A DNA stretch of 64,000 nucleotides. Origin: Chlorokybus atmophyticus. Taxonomy: Eukaryota; Streptophyta; Chlorokybophyceae; Chlorokybales; Chlorokybaceae. The notes beneath the pieces are model-generated. The model ran no database searches. It worked only from the letters and a program-made list of their open reading frames with translations, and had not been told where the DNA came from. Position 1 is the stretch's first letter, and each line of letters opens with the position of its first letter. Made by a program: the position numbers and the translations under genes. The DNA lies in the NCBI GenBank assembly GCA_009103225.1, contig RHPI01002090.1, positions 941,168 through 1,005,167 on the forward strand, given 5' to 3'. Below are positions 20,460 through 32,346 of the stretch, piece after piece.

Positions 20460-22128
20460 TTATGTCCTTGATGGCCTTTCCTCGTCCACAGCAGGCTGTA
20501 CAATAGCGAGTGCTTGCAGGTCACCATCAGTACTGCGTGATGACATCCCCAGTTGCAAGCGCAACTTCTTGGCTTCCATCTCCACCTGTTCGCATCGCTC
20601 CTGCCACATCTTGCAATCCTGTCCTTCATGCTCCACTCCTTTGCGCAGGGCACACACATGTTCCTGAAGAAAGGAGCACGTTTGGAAAAAGATCCGCCCA
20701 GCCAGCCACATCTGCACGGAACACAGCCACATCACTCATGTCAGGCTGCACCTGAGAGCGTTGCAGCAGTTGCTCAAGATCAGCACGCTGTGTTTCAGCC
20801 ACTTGATGCCGCTTGTTGCTACGCTCCAGCTCCTCACGCGTCTCAGACAGCTCAATGTGCACACTCTTCAATTCTGCTTCCAACTGATTATTGGACGTTT
20901 CGAGGGCATGCTGACGTTCCCGCGCCTTGGTCACCTCTATCTGCAACCTTTGCAGCTCGTCACTGGCTGCTTTGGTAGCTTGTACCAGTGCTGTCTGCAG
21001 GCCCTGCATGTGGCGTTGCAGCAGCCGCCGTAGCGTCTCTGCATGCTGACCTACTGCTGCATCCACTTGCGAGTAAACATCTTCAAGACCATGTGATGGC
21101 GGCGCCGCAAGCTGTTGGAGCGGCTGCCCGCTAGCCACAGTGCCAGTTGAGCGTGCCGGAGCCATATGTGGAACGCCACCCAACCGCAATGCATTGTCGC
21201 AAGCAGCCTGGCCTTCCTTGTCTGCCCGGTCATGGCGCTCCAACAAGAGGCTACGGAATGCTTCAAAGGCTTCTTCTGTACCTCCTGTTGCCGCTGCTCC
21301 TTGCGAGGCAGCGGCTGCAAGCATGACGGGCGGCAGGCCAAGACCGAGACTATCGCCTCTTCCATCTCCAACAGCACCCAACAGCGGCTGCGTACTGCTT
21401 TGGTCTGTGTTCTTTCGACCAAGCAGCTCTCTGTTTTCAAAGTATGGCCGAACCTTGTACGGCGGTTGCCCTGCAGCTTGTGCGGCTGGTGCCCGTGGAA
21501 TGTCCTTGCGGCCTTTGAGAGCACGGCCCTGAGAACTCACGTCCTCATCGGACACAGACTGCCAAAACAAATGGCAAAATCAGCCCTATAACAGTCGATT
21601 GAGCATGAAGGAACAACTTACATTACTCGCGTAGCATTATTGTTGGTTGCTTGTAAGAAATGAGGAGCAAACGGGCTTACATCAGTCACATAGGGATGCC
21701 CAACACAGTACAACAGGTGGGGTGTACTTTGAGCAGCATGCATGTGTTCAGTCATGCACCACACAGGCAGCTTACCTGTCCCTCATTTCGCTTGCGCCGT
21801 CGCGGCCGAGCCAGAAGCTTAGCCATTTCCTCGGGTGTTGCCTCACGTATCTGAAAGAGGTGCACTTGCCAGTTATTCACCGCAGTATCACGTGGCAAAG
21901 GCTGAGACCGCTCCTTATGGGCGCCTAGCCTTGGTGACAAGCACTAGTTGCTAACAGGCTGGCCACACGGCTTACTTGAGGCAGGAGCCGTTTGGCTTCA
22001 GCTTTAGCCTCATCAGCTGTCAGCCCATGTGCACTGCTGGTGAGATGCCTTTCCATGATAGACGGCTTGAAGAGACATGATGCTGGTCTTTCGCACAGAG
22101 GACACACGCCATACCGATTGCCCGCCAT
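20460..22128 (-). CDS. zinc-finger and coiled-coil protein, unknown function
   Basis: Four exons (minus): 22128-21976, 21850-21776, 21558-20752, 20663-20460; all three introns are phase 0 GT-AG, giving 412 aa. The first exon starts MAGNRYGVCPLC and carries C-x2-C-x15-H-x5-H, a C2H2-like zinc finger. The second encodes a very basic patch (RPRRRKR, possible nuclear signal). The third has a Gly/Ala-rich linker, then from about residue 215 a long heptad coiled coil (LETSNNQLEAELKSVHIELS). The fourth continues the coil (ALRKGVEHEGQDCKMWQERC) to the stop. I do not recognise the family. Zinc finger plus coiled coil suggests a nucleic-acid or scaffold protein, an inference only. The start is the first ATG in a frame whose exon boundaries all agree. 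Confidence 0.72.
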
Positions 22129-24756
22129 AGCAAACCCGTAGGAGCCAAATTGCTGCGCTAACAGCTACATCTGCAACACAAACAATCGTTCTCAATGGTT
22201 TCGTCCAAATGTGTTGGGACATATTATACTCTACAATGCTGTGATGTCAGTCCTAATCGCTAGATACATGCGAGACTTGTTGCGTGCAAGAGCTCCTACG
22301 TGCAACCTTTCAGACTGCCAGCCACAATATGCAATGACGTACTGCTACCTGCTATTCATCAAACCCGCTGCTAAATTTCGTGTCCAACGTGGCATCGTTA
22401 CGACAATCGCGGTGTACAACTACTGTCGGCCTCTTATGTGCAAGGTACGTTGCAATACGACATTAGGTGTTCCATCCAAGAATACCTTACAACATGCACG
22501 CTGGCAAGTGAGTGCAAGCAGTGCGGCACGCAAACGTCTGCATCGCACACAGTGTTGGTAATGCTGGCAACACAGCATGCAAAGAATGCTCAAGGGCAAT
22601 GTTGTTTGCCCTAACACATAGATTGCGCTTGAACAAAGTGGTTTTCTTCAGGTACAACATGCCAATGCAAACGCAGTCTATCTATCTTATCGCAAGCAAC
22701 AACCGTTCTTCCAGCTGGTAGAAACAGGCAATCGGCGTGCTCGACGCAGCTAATTACAAGAGAAATAGCTTAAACACATGTGTGACTGGTGTGGATTAGT
22801 ACGCAACGAGCAACAGCCAAACGAGGGCCCCTATGCAAACAATAGGGCCCGCACTCACTCTGCGACGGCCGTGCTGGTCAACCAACCTCCGCGCCTCTCT
22901 GAACCCTAATATTCCAGGCCCCAGATACCCTTGGAGATTTCTTCTGCGCCTCACGCTCGCCAGCAACATGCGCTTTACGCAAACCTTGTGAAAAAAGCTT
23001 CTTCCCGAGACCGAAGCCTCTGACGATGTCTCGGACCCCTGTGACGCCGCTCAAGGATGCCGTGGATACCACCGCCACCCACGCCCACGTAGGGCCGCAA
23101 GCCACGGCTATGCACGCTGCCTGCGGTGTGTGTACGTCCCCAGTTCTGAAAACCCTAAGGCCGGGTTCGTGCCAATCCGACCGAACCCACGCACAGTGCC
23201 TCATGCATGAGTCATGAGGCAGAAGTGCGTGACGAACGCAGTTCATGACCGTACAGCCTGCTTCAACGTTGTCATTGGGTGCTGAGTCACTCAGTGCACC
23301 CAATGACAACCGTTGTCACTCAGTCTGAGTGCATTCGGTAAGTGGCCGTTGGGAGCGAGCGTTTCTCACCGTTGGACCGGTGCAATACTGGTGCCGAGCC
23401 GGAACTCAGCCGCAGCAAGAGCCGACGGCATCTGTAATACGGTCGACGCATGCTTTCATAGTGTCACATTGTAATTGTCCCGGGAAGGAAATTTACCGCC
23501 AACCGGCCCTACAGCGGTTGCCAGCGCGGTGCACTAACCCAGTACTGTAGAAACGCATACATTACCACACATAATAATCAACCGCCTTTGGGTATAGTTC
23601 CATGAGGGTATTACAAGCCATACCTATCGAATTGACTACTAACTCTTATGGCATCATAGCAAAAGGTGGAAATGAATGATAAGTCGCAAAAGCGATTGTG
23701 GGTTGCAATGTACGTGTCTCTACGGTATCAAGTAACTGAAGACTAAGTGAACCGAGGTGACACTGCGAACGCACTGCCAAAGCGCGTGCGTAACTGCATG
23801 GGCCATGCAGCATGGCACCGGTCCCAGACCGGCGATCCGTGGTGTCGACCACGCACGCGCAAGCTGTGGGTCAGTCATGAATTGTCCCGCTGCGAACAAT
23901 GGTGTCAGCAACAATCGCGCGCTGACATATTGTCAACACTGTCAGCACCAACTTGCATGGGTGCCACGGTCGCCAGTAGCAAGTGGCCTATGGTGACTGG
24001 TAGTCACCGGCGCACTGTACCTGACAGTAATAAGCATGCATGGTAGTCATAGCAAAGCACACAGCAAACACACGCACATCAATAACCAGCGTGCATTTGT
24101 TCAAACAATACTATGGCCCATGGTATGAGGCACGGCCGCAGATTATGGTTGTATGAGCTTCGGAAAGTCAGATTGCAATAAAGCATAACACCCATGCGCA
24201 CACACTCTGAGCGCATCTGTAAAACATCAGCATATATGAATTACTTAACCACCAGCATAATGGTTCCAACTTGTAGCATTATAGTACCTCTTGAAACAAT
24301 TGCAAACAATTTAACAACATGTGTGCTATGTCAATATTGGCAATCGATGCAAAGGGAAAGAATAAATGGACGTAGCATATACCGCATGTCTCCATTTTTG
24401 CATAAATACTTTGTGTAAAATGTAATGTATTCTGAATACACCTCACATCAAGTACACCAATATGTATCCACACACAATAAGTACGCATACGCAAGCTAGC
24501 AGTATAAAACATAGCACTAACATTATTTTGTGATTGATCAAGCGAGTCATCATACTATGTCGACCAATGTTTCTTTAAAGTGATTGTTGTTTAGTAATGG
24601 ATAAGATGCACAATCAGCTCTCAATGGTTAATTAATATCAGCTCTCGGTGATGAATGTGTCATTGTAATCATCAAGGTTGGTGAGATTAGTTTAAAAGGA
24701 AAAATATTCGACATGGAATGATGTTTCGTTGGATTAATCACGAAATCGCTGATGCT
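22129..24756. other. gene-poor region upstream of the zinc-finger gene
   Basis: No supported gene. A minus-strand frame at 22878-23309 is open but shows no motif. A strong palindrome lies at 23264-23315. The rest is AT-moderate sequence with scattered TGCATG motifs. The promoter of the zinc-finger gene should lie near 22130-22400 but no element is recognisable. Confidence 0.5.
23264..23315. repeat. near-perfect palindrome, about 20-bp arms
   Basis: GTTGTCATTGGGTGC (23268-23282) pairs with GCACCCAATGACAAC (23296-23310). The stem extends inward (TGAG/CTCA with a TG bulge) and outward (CAACG/CGTTG with one extra C), leaving a 3-base loop. Confidence 0.88.
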
Positions 24757-25165
24757 ATGTACATACAATGCGAAACGGCAATGCACATGCATAGTGGCAT
24801 GCACAGTCAGTAGCATGAGGAGTGACATAGCGCATACCAACAGCACCATTGTCAGGTTGACCACCGGGTTCATTCGCTACCTCACACGCTGCACTAACCC
24901 TACCACCCCGTTAGCCATGTAAGCATGCATATGCATATGCGTTCACCTACACAACGGCCGTTGGTTAGTGGCTCAGGCTTAGCCGAGGCAGCAGCAGCAG
25001 CAGCAGCAGACCCAATGGACTCCCCCTCCTCCTCCGCCCACATCACCACCTCTACCAACAACTGCGTCATACACCCTACTGTAGCTGCGTTGTTAGGGTT
25101 TGCGCCCATTAGCGCGCAGCATGCATACGCACAACACGTCGCACTCCCTTTTCGCAGTGCTGTGT
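24757..25165 (+). repeat. 0.4-kb dispersed repeat, copy A
   Basis: About 409 bp from ATGTACATACAATGCG to CGCAGTGCTGTGT, matching 25545-25950 with few differences. The ends resemble imperfect terminal inverted repeats (ACATACAATGCGAAA against ACAGCATTGCGAAAA on the other strand), as in a MITE. An open frame through it (about 24925-25458) is Ala/Ser/His-rich and not conserved between copies. Confidence 0.88.
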
Positions 25166-25544
25166 ACTCCACCGTGATGACACGGGCAGACCTCGCTGCT
25201 CCCCATGTACTGCAATTCGCCATAGTAGTCCTGCTTGGGTGCTCCTTGTACGAATTGAGGGCGAGGTTGTCGATGCCGGCCGAGCACTGCATGCATGCAT
25301 GGCCAACGGGGTGCTGCCTCGCTATGCTATTTGCATGTCTATGCATGCATGGTGCCCCCGGTCAAGCACCCTATTCACACCCAACAGTCACAAGCAATCA
25401 GCAACCAACCTATGGGGACCTATGGGGACTAAGGGGACCTCCCTACGCCTCAACATAGGGTAGCTAGGCGCACACCTCAACCAGCGTGGGCTGACCTAGC
25501 TTGCCTCTGGCTCGGGACGGCCTGAAGGACTGCCAGGGCGTAGA
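25166..25544. other. spacer between the two 0.4-kb repeat copies
   Basis: Unique 379-bp segment with CATGCATG runs and a short tandem CCTATGGGGA repeat near 25410-25430. No gene seen. Confidence 0.5.
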
Positions 25545-25950
25545 ATGTACATACAATGCGAAACGGCACTGCACATGCATAGTGGCATGCACAGTCAGTA
25601 GCATGCAGAGTGACATAGCGCATACCAACAACACCATTGTCAGGTTGACCACCGGGTTCATTCACTACCTCACACGCTGCACTAACCCTACCACCCCGTT
25701 AGCCATGTAAGCATGCACATGCATATGCGTTCACCTGCACAACGGCCGTTGGTTAGCGGCCCAGTCTTAGCCAAGGCAGCAACAGCAGCAGCAGACCCAA
25801 CGGACTCCCCCTCCTCCTCCGCCCACATCACCACCTCCACCAACAACTGAGTCATACACCCTGCTGTGGCTGCGTCGTTAGGGTTTGCGCCCATTAGCGC
25901 GCAGCATGCATACGCACAGCACGTCGCACTCCCTTTTCGCAATGCTGTGT
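25545..25950 (+). repeat. 0.4-kb dispersed repeat, copy B
   Basis: 406 bp, collinear with copy A (e.g. CACCGGGTTCATTC, GCCCATTAGCGCGCAGCATG), with a shorter (CAG)n run. Confidence 0.88.
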
Positions 25951-26852
25951 TATGCCGGTCTTAGCTTGCGTACTCGTACATATTTCAGATACATACTGGT
26001 TGTGTATGTCGTATTTGGTGTGAGGTGTGTTTAGTACACGTTACATTTACACAAATTGTTCGGCAAAAATGGAGACATGCGATATATGCTAAGCAACAAA
26101 TACAGTTAGAGTTTTTTAGATTTAATGGCAATTATTGTCTATGTAAAATTGAATCTGTGCATAAAAACTACAACGGGGTCAATCTTGAAAAACTGATCAA
26201 AAGCCACCGGCAATAGGAGTAAAAAATTCAACTCCCATACCTTCTCCGGACTATTGAATGACATATCTATTTTCAAGCTTATAAGTGCATGTAGTGTTTT
26301 TCACACGCCCTTTGCGTTCATACACCAATAACCATACCATTACCTCAATTTCTACTGACCGCTGACTTGCACCACGTGTCCACCACCATTACTATTGCCT
26401 GCTGCTAGGCCACTGTGTACTGCTTTTTGATGTGCTTGTTTACTGGATGCGCATCACTTGCATCTGGCCACGGTCTTTGCACACACAAGTTGCACAATAG
26501 CTGGTCCTTGTCGCTTGGATGCACAATACTTAACATCAACATTGCAATGACGCACTAGGATCACGAGGGTAGGGCAGGCATCAGTGTAGTGACATACAGA
26601 CTGCTACTGTCACATGAGATATGGAATGCGTACACGTCATCATGCAGGAGCATATCCTGCAACGGCGACGGTGATTTGCAAGCAGCTGCTGTAGTATCAA
26701 AAGTTTAAAACTGGTACGACGACTGACGCACATGCAAGCACAGCACACAGCAACAAGCACACAAGTGGAGGGTATATAGGCTACAATGCAAGGCACAAAC
26801 ATAGTAACTATCTGCAGAAAGCCGACAGACAACCAGAATGCCAAACAAGGCT
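25951..26852. other. spacer downstream of RFC1
   Basis: AT-rich, without a recognisable gene. The right part should contain the RFC1 3' UTR (minus); no polyadenylation signal was assigned. Confidence 0.5.
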
Positions 26853-29800
26853 TCACGAGCTTTTGCCCCTGCCTCTGCCGGATCCTCCTCCTCGTCTGCT
26901 TTTCGTGCTTTTGCCGCGACTTGCGGCGGCAGCAGCACCCTTCCCTCTGCCACCAGCACCCTTGACCTTGACTCCCGGGATATACTCAGGCTTGATGTCT
27001 TCTTCCTCCTCTTGAGCATCTTCCTCACCTTCCTCACCCTCACTGCCAATATCTACTTCGTCATCTCGTGCAGGAGCAACATCGCCGCCATCCGCGCTTT
27101 CAAGCAGGTTGGTGACCCGTTTGGTCAGCTTGGGTTTTCGCCCAGGAACCTGTAACCATAGCCATTCGTCCATCATCATTTGAAATCGCTCACCCACTCA
27201 CGATCAATTGTGACGAAGTGTCCATCAGAGTGTTCTGCAACAGCCGCATAACACACTTACTTTCAGCTCAGGCAGCAGCACTGATGACTTCACAGCATGC
27301 TCTGCTAGCTGCGTGTTGTACGTTCTAGTAAACGCAGACTTCACGTTTGTGGCAACACCCTCAGTAGGGTTGGGTTTGCCCTTGAACTGGGTGATGTCCA
27401 AAATATTTTGCCAGTCATCTCGCGTGATGCAATATTCATTCATGGTGTCGACAACCGTTGTGACCGCGCTCAGTCCGTCTTCCCGCAGTGGCTTGGTGAG
27501 CGCCTCCCTCAACACTGGCATGTAATCCAACCGACAGCCAGACCGGCCAGTATGAAAGTTGCCTGCGCATTCAACAGCCCATCAGCGCTGGGCATAGACC
27601 TGGCCGGACACAAACTGCATGGCGAATGTCATAACTAGACCTGAAATGAGGAGGTGGGTGCACAACTCCTGAAGCAGCCGTTTGTTCTTCCCTTCCGATG
27701 AATTCTTCCCCAGCCATGCCGAAAAGCGATTGTAATGGTCGCTGGGGTGCAGAGCTTCTCTGGACCCCCGCACGCACATTGCAGGCGTTACACAGGCCAT
27801 GACGGCATAGGCAGGCATCAGGTTCCATCTCTGAAACCTGCGTATTCGCCTGCTAACCATGTCCCCGTCTGCAATAGAGTCAGCAGCCCTTGAGATGCAC
27901 TCCATGCGCTCGCACTCATTTCTCGCACTGCGCATCCATACCACAGGTACGTCAGCTCACATTCTTTGACTGCAAGTCACATGCTTCCGCTTGCAACCGA
28001 ACAACATGTCGCATGGTGTACCATGCGACATGTTGTGCGGTTGCACCATAGGTTTACTTGAACGGCCGATGGTTGATGTAGTTCTCTTGTATAAGAAGAG
28101 GCACCAGGTCAGCGTCATAGAACACCAAGTTCATCCGATCACCCAGAGATAGTGAAGAATCCGACTTGAAAACCCTGCATACAACCTTTGAGAAATGTTG
28201 AAAGAAAAAGACCCTGCAACAAATGCTGCCTGAAAGTGGGACAATTCAGTGAGAGCAATACTTGGTACTGCGAGCACCTGTCGGCCGCAACAAAAGGCGA
28301 GATGTCCATGTCTTTGCTAGCGCTCCGCATGTGTGCTTGCACGTCATCGTACTGCAATTTGTTTGACTTTGTGCGCCACATCTGCATCACATTCAGTGAC
28401 AGCCGGATATCGGACTGCACACTCTCCACCAGCTTCTCAATGGCTGCATCATTCGTTGATAGGCCTTCTTGGCTAGCAATCCAGCCAAGCCTTTTGGCCA
28501 CCTGGTTGACATGTGAAATACATGATGTCTGAAAAAAAGGCCGTCTAGAATTGTCAACAACATGAATGCGCAGCAGGTAATGCCAGCAAGAGCTTGCATG
28601 CAACTGGCCTGCTGTTTTGTCGGTCGCCGGAACTCCAACTCAAGCACATGGTTCAATAGTGACTTGATCTTTTGTGAATACTTGTCATTACAAATGCAGA
28701 TAATGGGCACCATGCTTTTATGGATGCTTTGGATGAGATCTGCCACACCTCCACGATCACCACCAGACATGCCATCCACCTGCATTCAAGCCTGCATATT
28801 GCACCGGCCCATGCCATGACGTATGGTTGCCACTTGCATGTGAAGTACGCGAATTCTATAACAAGCAACCAGTCCTCTTGCCTCATCCATGATGAGGACC
28901 ATCTTCTTCATATGCCCGTCTGAGGCCTTTCCTTGACCAACACCACTGACAGCATCTCCTTTCACAAAAGGCAATGCCGTGTTGGTAATCATTTCCTTCA
29001 TTATGTTGGCTGTTGAGCCATGCATGCCATTTCGGATGTCTTTCTCCGCCTTGTTGCGAGTGTCACTTGCATTCACCTGTTGGAACATGATAGACAACAG
29101 TATCAGCCTGCTGTCGTGTCATCCTTACACGTTGACGCGGAAGGTCAAGCAAATCTGACCTCAAACACAATAAAGCCCAGCGCCTTGCTGACAATGTGTG
29201 CAGCAGTGGTCTTGCCAACACCAGGCGACCCGTACAGCAGAACAGCTTTCTTATCACTGCCATCACCGCCCTTGCCCCAACGCCCTTTGCTGCTGCCCGC
29301 GCCTTTCTTCTCAGCTGTTCCACCCAAACGATTGCTGTCCCAGTTTGCCAACCAGTCTCGCAGGCGTGCCACCTGCAACAGCGAGGGACCGCTTGGCAAT
29401 AGCGTGCCATTTTGCACTGAGCGCAGCAAGAGACCTGCTTGCCTGCACAGCCACATTACCTGAGCATTGTTGCCTATGATGTCTTCTGTGCTCTTGGGTG
29501 CATACTTTGTTGTCCACAACTGACTGTTGTCATCGGGCAACGGGGGCGCTGCACCTTTTTTGGATACCGGAGCAGGCGCTGCAGCCTTCCCCGTATCTTT
29601 GCTCATGGCTTTGGGTTTTTCTGGAGGCTTCACTGGGGCTTTGGTGGTGGCAGCCTTTGTGGCTGGCTTCGCTGCAGATGCTTTTCGAATCATGTCAAAT
29701 AATTCATCTTCAGTAATAATCGGCGTTCTGCATGTCATGAAACACCAGTGCGCATGAGAGGTTGGCGCTGAACCAGGAAAAGATGTATGACATCTATGGC

Positions 29801-31847
29801 TTACCCGAGTTCGTGAGCCTTTTTAGACTTGCTCCCACCAGGATCCATATCTGTAACAACATAAGTCTGAAGGACAACCGTGTGGTCAGCCTCAATGGTC
29901 AGAAAGCTGTTCATGGGTCACCAGCTGCACCTACCGTTTTGCTGCTGACAGCGCTGGTGATGCGGCCTCCATGTCGCTTAATCAAATCCTCAGCTTCGTC
30001 TCGTTCCAAGCTGTCATGTAAAGAACACGTTGCATACATGCAACCTCGACCACTGCTTGATAAAGACGGGTAGAGTTTGCAGCTTGCCTGTCGAGCGTGC
30101 CAGTCAGCACGAAAGTCGATCCTGCCAGACAGTCATCTGGTCCCCTAGGCACTTCCTGCATGACAGGTACAGCCTCCAAGTTGGCAAATAGGCCGCTTCA
30201 ACACGAAAATCGACACAACAGCAGCCTGTGCTTAAAGTACCTTTTCTCCCTTGTGAGGCGGCGGGACACGCTCCTGCATCCATGGAGGCTTGCCTCCAGC
30301 CCACCTTGCACCACCGCCACCCGCAGGTTTTTGAGCTGATATTGGGGCCTCCGCCTGAAGTTCAGGCTTGGCGGCTGCAACTAGCAGATGCCACAGAATA
30401 GTCATGTTGTTGACAATGTCAATTGTTGCAACCCAGGGAGCTTAACTGAACGAGTTGCTGATTGCATAATTGCTTAAGTCACACAACATGCATGTGTTTG
30501 CAAGTTTGCCGTTAATGAAAACAGATGTACAGCAGGACTTGTTGTGGTCCATTGAGCGTCAAACAGCAACATGTATGGCTTGGTGTGGTCACATGTGGTC
30601 GCGCACCTGCTGGCTTCTTCGCTTCTTTGGCAGCAGCTGGTGCTTCCGCCTTGCGTTTGTTTGACTGTGCTGCGGGTTTTCGTCTTGCCTGTGGCTTGCG
30701 AGCTGCAGGCTTCTCTTCTTTTTCTTCATCTTCAAGATCTTTCATTTCGTCATCCTTTTCTTCAACCTGATGCTTTGCGGGCACGAAGTCGTCATCATCG
30801 TCCTCTGACTCACTCACCACCTTGCGCCTTCCCCTGCCTTTTGCAACCTTCTTGGCCACTTCTTTTGGGAAATACTTGCTGCGCCTCGATGCCGTGGGTT
30901 TGACTTCAACTACCTCATCATCCGACTCGCTGTCTTCTACCTGTTGACAAGCCAGTGAGATGCGATGACATTGTTGCAATCAATGGCAACCGGTAACGCT
31001 TAAACAAATCCTGGACCGAACATCCAGCATCACATACTGCAGCGCGTTTGCCTCGGGCAGGAGTCTTCTTCTTTGCAGGTGACGGTGTCGCAGGCTTCTT
31101 CACGGGTGGTGTATTACGTTGTGTCTCAGGCGCTTTAGCCTTTGCCGGAGGCGTCTTTGCGCTTGCCTTGTTGATCGTCTCACCGGCCTTGCCTTTGTTG
31201 AAAAAGTTGCGAATGTCCTGCAAACAAAACAACCTGCGTATGAAGAGTCGACCATGTATGCTCTGCGCACGAGCACGTGTGTATAGGATAAGTGTCATAC
31301 TGTTACGCGCGCACAGACACACACTACGCACATGCACAGTGTGTGTTTGTGTGCGTGCATTAAGTGACATGCGCAATCAAATCGTCATCTGCGTGCACAT
31401 ACAGCACATGACTGAGCTGTGCTCACAAGAATCCCCCAAAGCATGTTGGGAGGGGAACAACACCGGAAGTTGTAAGCAAGGACGTTTGTACCAAAGTAAT
31501 TGCTGGGACATGGCCCGCAACACCAACAATGACAAGCATGTGCTAATGGGTATATCAAAAGTGGGAGGCCAACAGACAAGGTAGCTCCCTGAAGAGACCA
31601 CACTGCACAATAATCACATGCATGCACGTGTGCCTGCATGTGACTGAGCACCAGCATCCAAAATATCATTCATTCACACCCCTTCGCTGTGAAGCTGGAC
31701 ATGCAAAGCAAAATTGCGAGACGGCAAGAAGCGCGTCCTCTGAGTAAACGCGATGCATTGGAAGCAGCAGTGGGCAACAGCAGCCACCCTTGAGCTCCAC
31801 AACGATGGACCACCACAAAAAGCAGCAGCATACCGACCACTCACCAT
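26853..31847 (-). CDS. RFC1: replication factor C large subunit (RFC1)
   Basis: Clamp loader subunit that opens PCNA at primer-template junctions. Sixteen exons (minus): 31847-31845, 31217-31038, 30940-30607, 30374-30241, 30155-30088, 30010-29935, 29866-29805, 29727-29460, 29372-29160, 29076-28882, 28779-28609, 28501-28278, 28174-28058, 27927-27641, 27562-27261, 27149-26853; 2931 nt, 976 aa, phases agree throughout. The first exon is only the ATG; the next starts DIRNFFNK, the conserved RFC1 PIP-like N-terminus. An acidic/basic linker follows, then a BRCT domain (STFVLTGTLDSLERDEAEDL), the AAA+ core with Walker A GSPGVGKTT and Walker B LIMDEVDG (split by an intron), the RFC1 C-terminal domain (SRAADSIADGDMV, SAWLGKNSS) and a basic tail. 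Introns 5, 10 and 11 use GC donors. It is divergent from PRP17. Confidence 0.95.
27992..28045. repeat. 25-bp-arm palindrome inside RFC1 intron 13
   Basis: TGCAACCG.ACAACATGTCGCATGG and its complement are separated by TGTA (27992-28016 / 28021-28045) with one mismatch (28000/28037). It lies 12 bases downstream of the intron's donor at 28057. Confidence 0.93.
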
Positions 31848-32346
31848 GACGTAAAAGCTTGAAAGCCGCTCTTCAAAATCACCTTCAACGTGTGCACCCG
31901 CCACGGCCTACCCCGTTGCCATCGCTGCCGCCATCGCCGCCCACCGCATGCACAAATCAGCGCGGGAGATCTCGCCGCAGCGACATCAGAAGATTAAGGG
32001 GATAGTGTCACCTGTCTTGCACACTGAAATTAGGGTTGGAATGCCAATATTCGGAGCAGCACTGGCGGAACAGGCGCGGTGGGCGGCGGCGGCGCTGGCA
32101 TTGTCGTCCCTCTGATTGCTGTTGTGGCTTGAAACGCAGTGCATGGCAGTCTGAGATTTTCACGTATTTGTGGGGTTGACAAAGCAATCTTTGTACGATT
32201 AGGGTTTCGGTTGTGCTGTGCGCCAGTGGGAGCAGCAGATGGAATGCTGCTGTAGGCAGTTGCTGGGAGAGGTTTCTCGGGGTTTGGCCTATGGAGAGTA
32301 AGCTCACGAAGCATAGTAGCTGTTGCGTAGCCGGTTTCTAGCACGC
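31848..32346. promoter_or_regulatory. shared divergent region RFC1 / PRP17
   Basis: 499 bp separate the RFC1 ATG (minus, 31847) from the PRP17 ATG (plus, 32347). It must hold both 5' UTRs and probably a bidirectional promoter. A GC-rich stretch lies at 31900-31990 and 32050-32110; no TATA box was convincing. Confidence 0.5.

Noticed and set aside
22878-23309. 143-codon minus-strand frame
   Set aside because: No motif, no splice-consistent partner, and it runs into a palindrome; kept only as spacer.
24925-25458. 177-codon plus-strand frame
   Set aside because: Starts inside a 0.4-kb repeat copy; the second copy does not keep it open.
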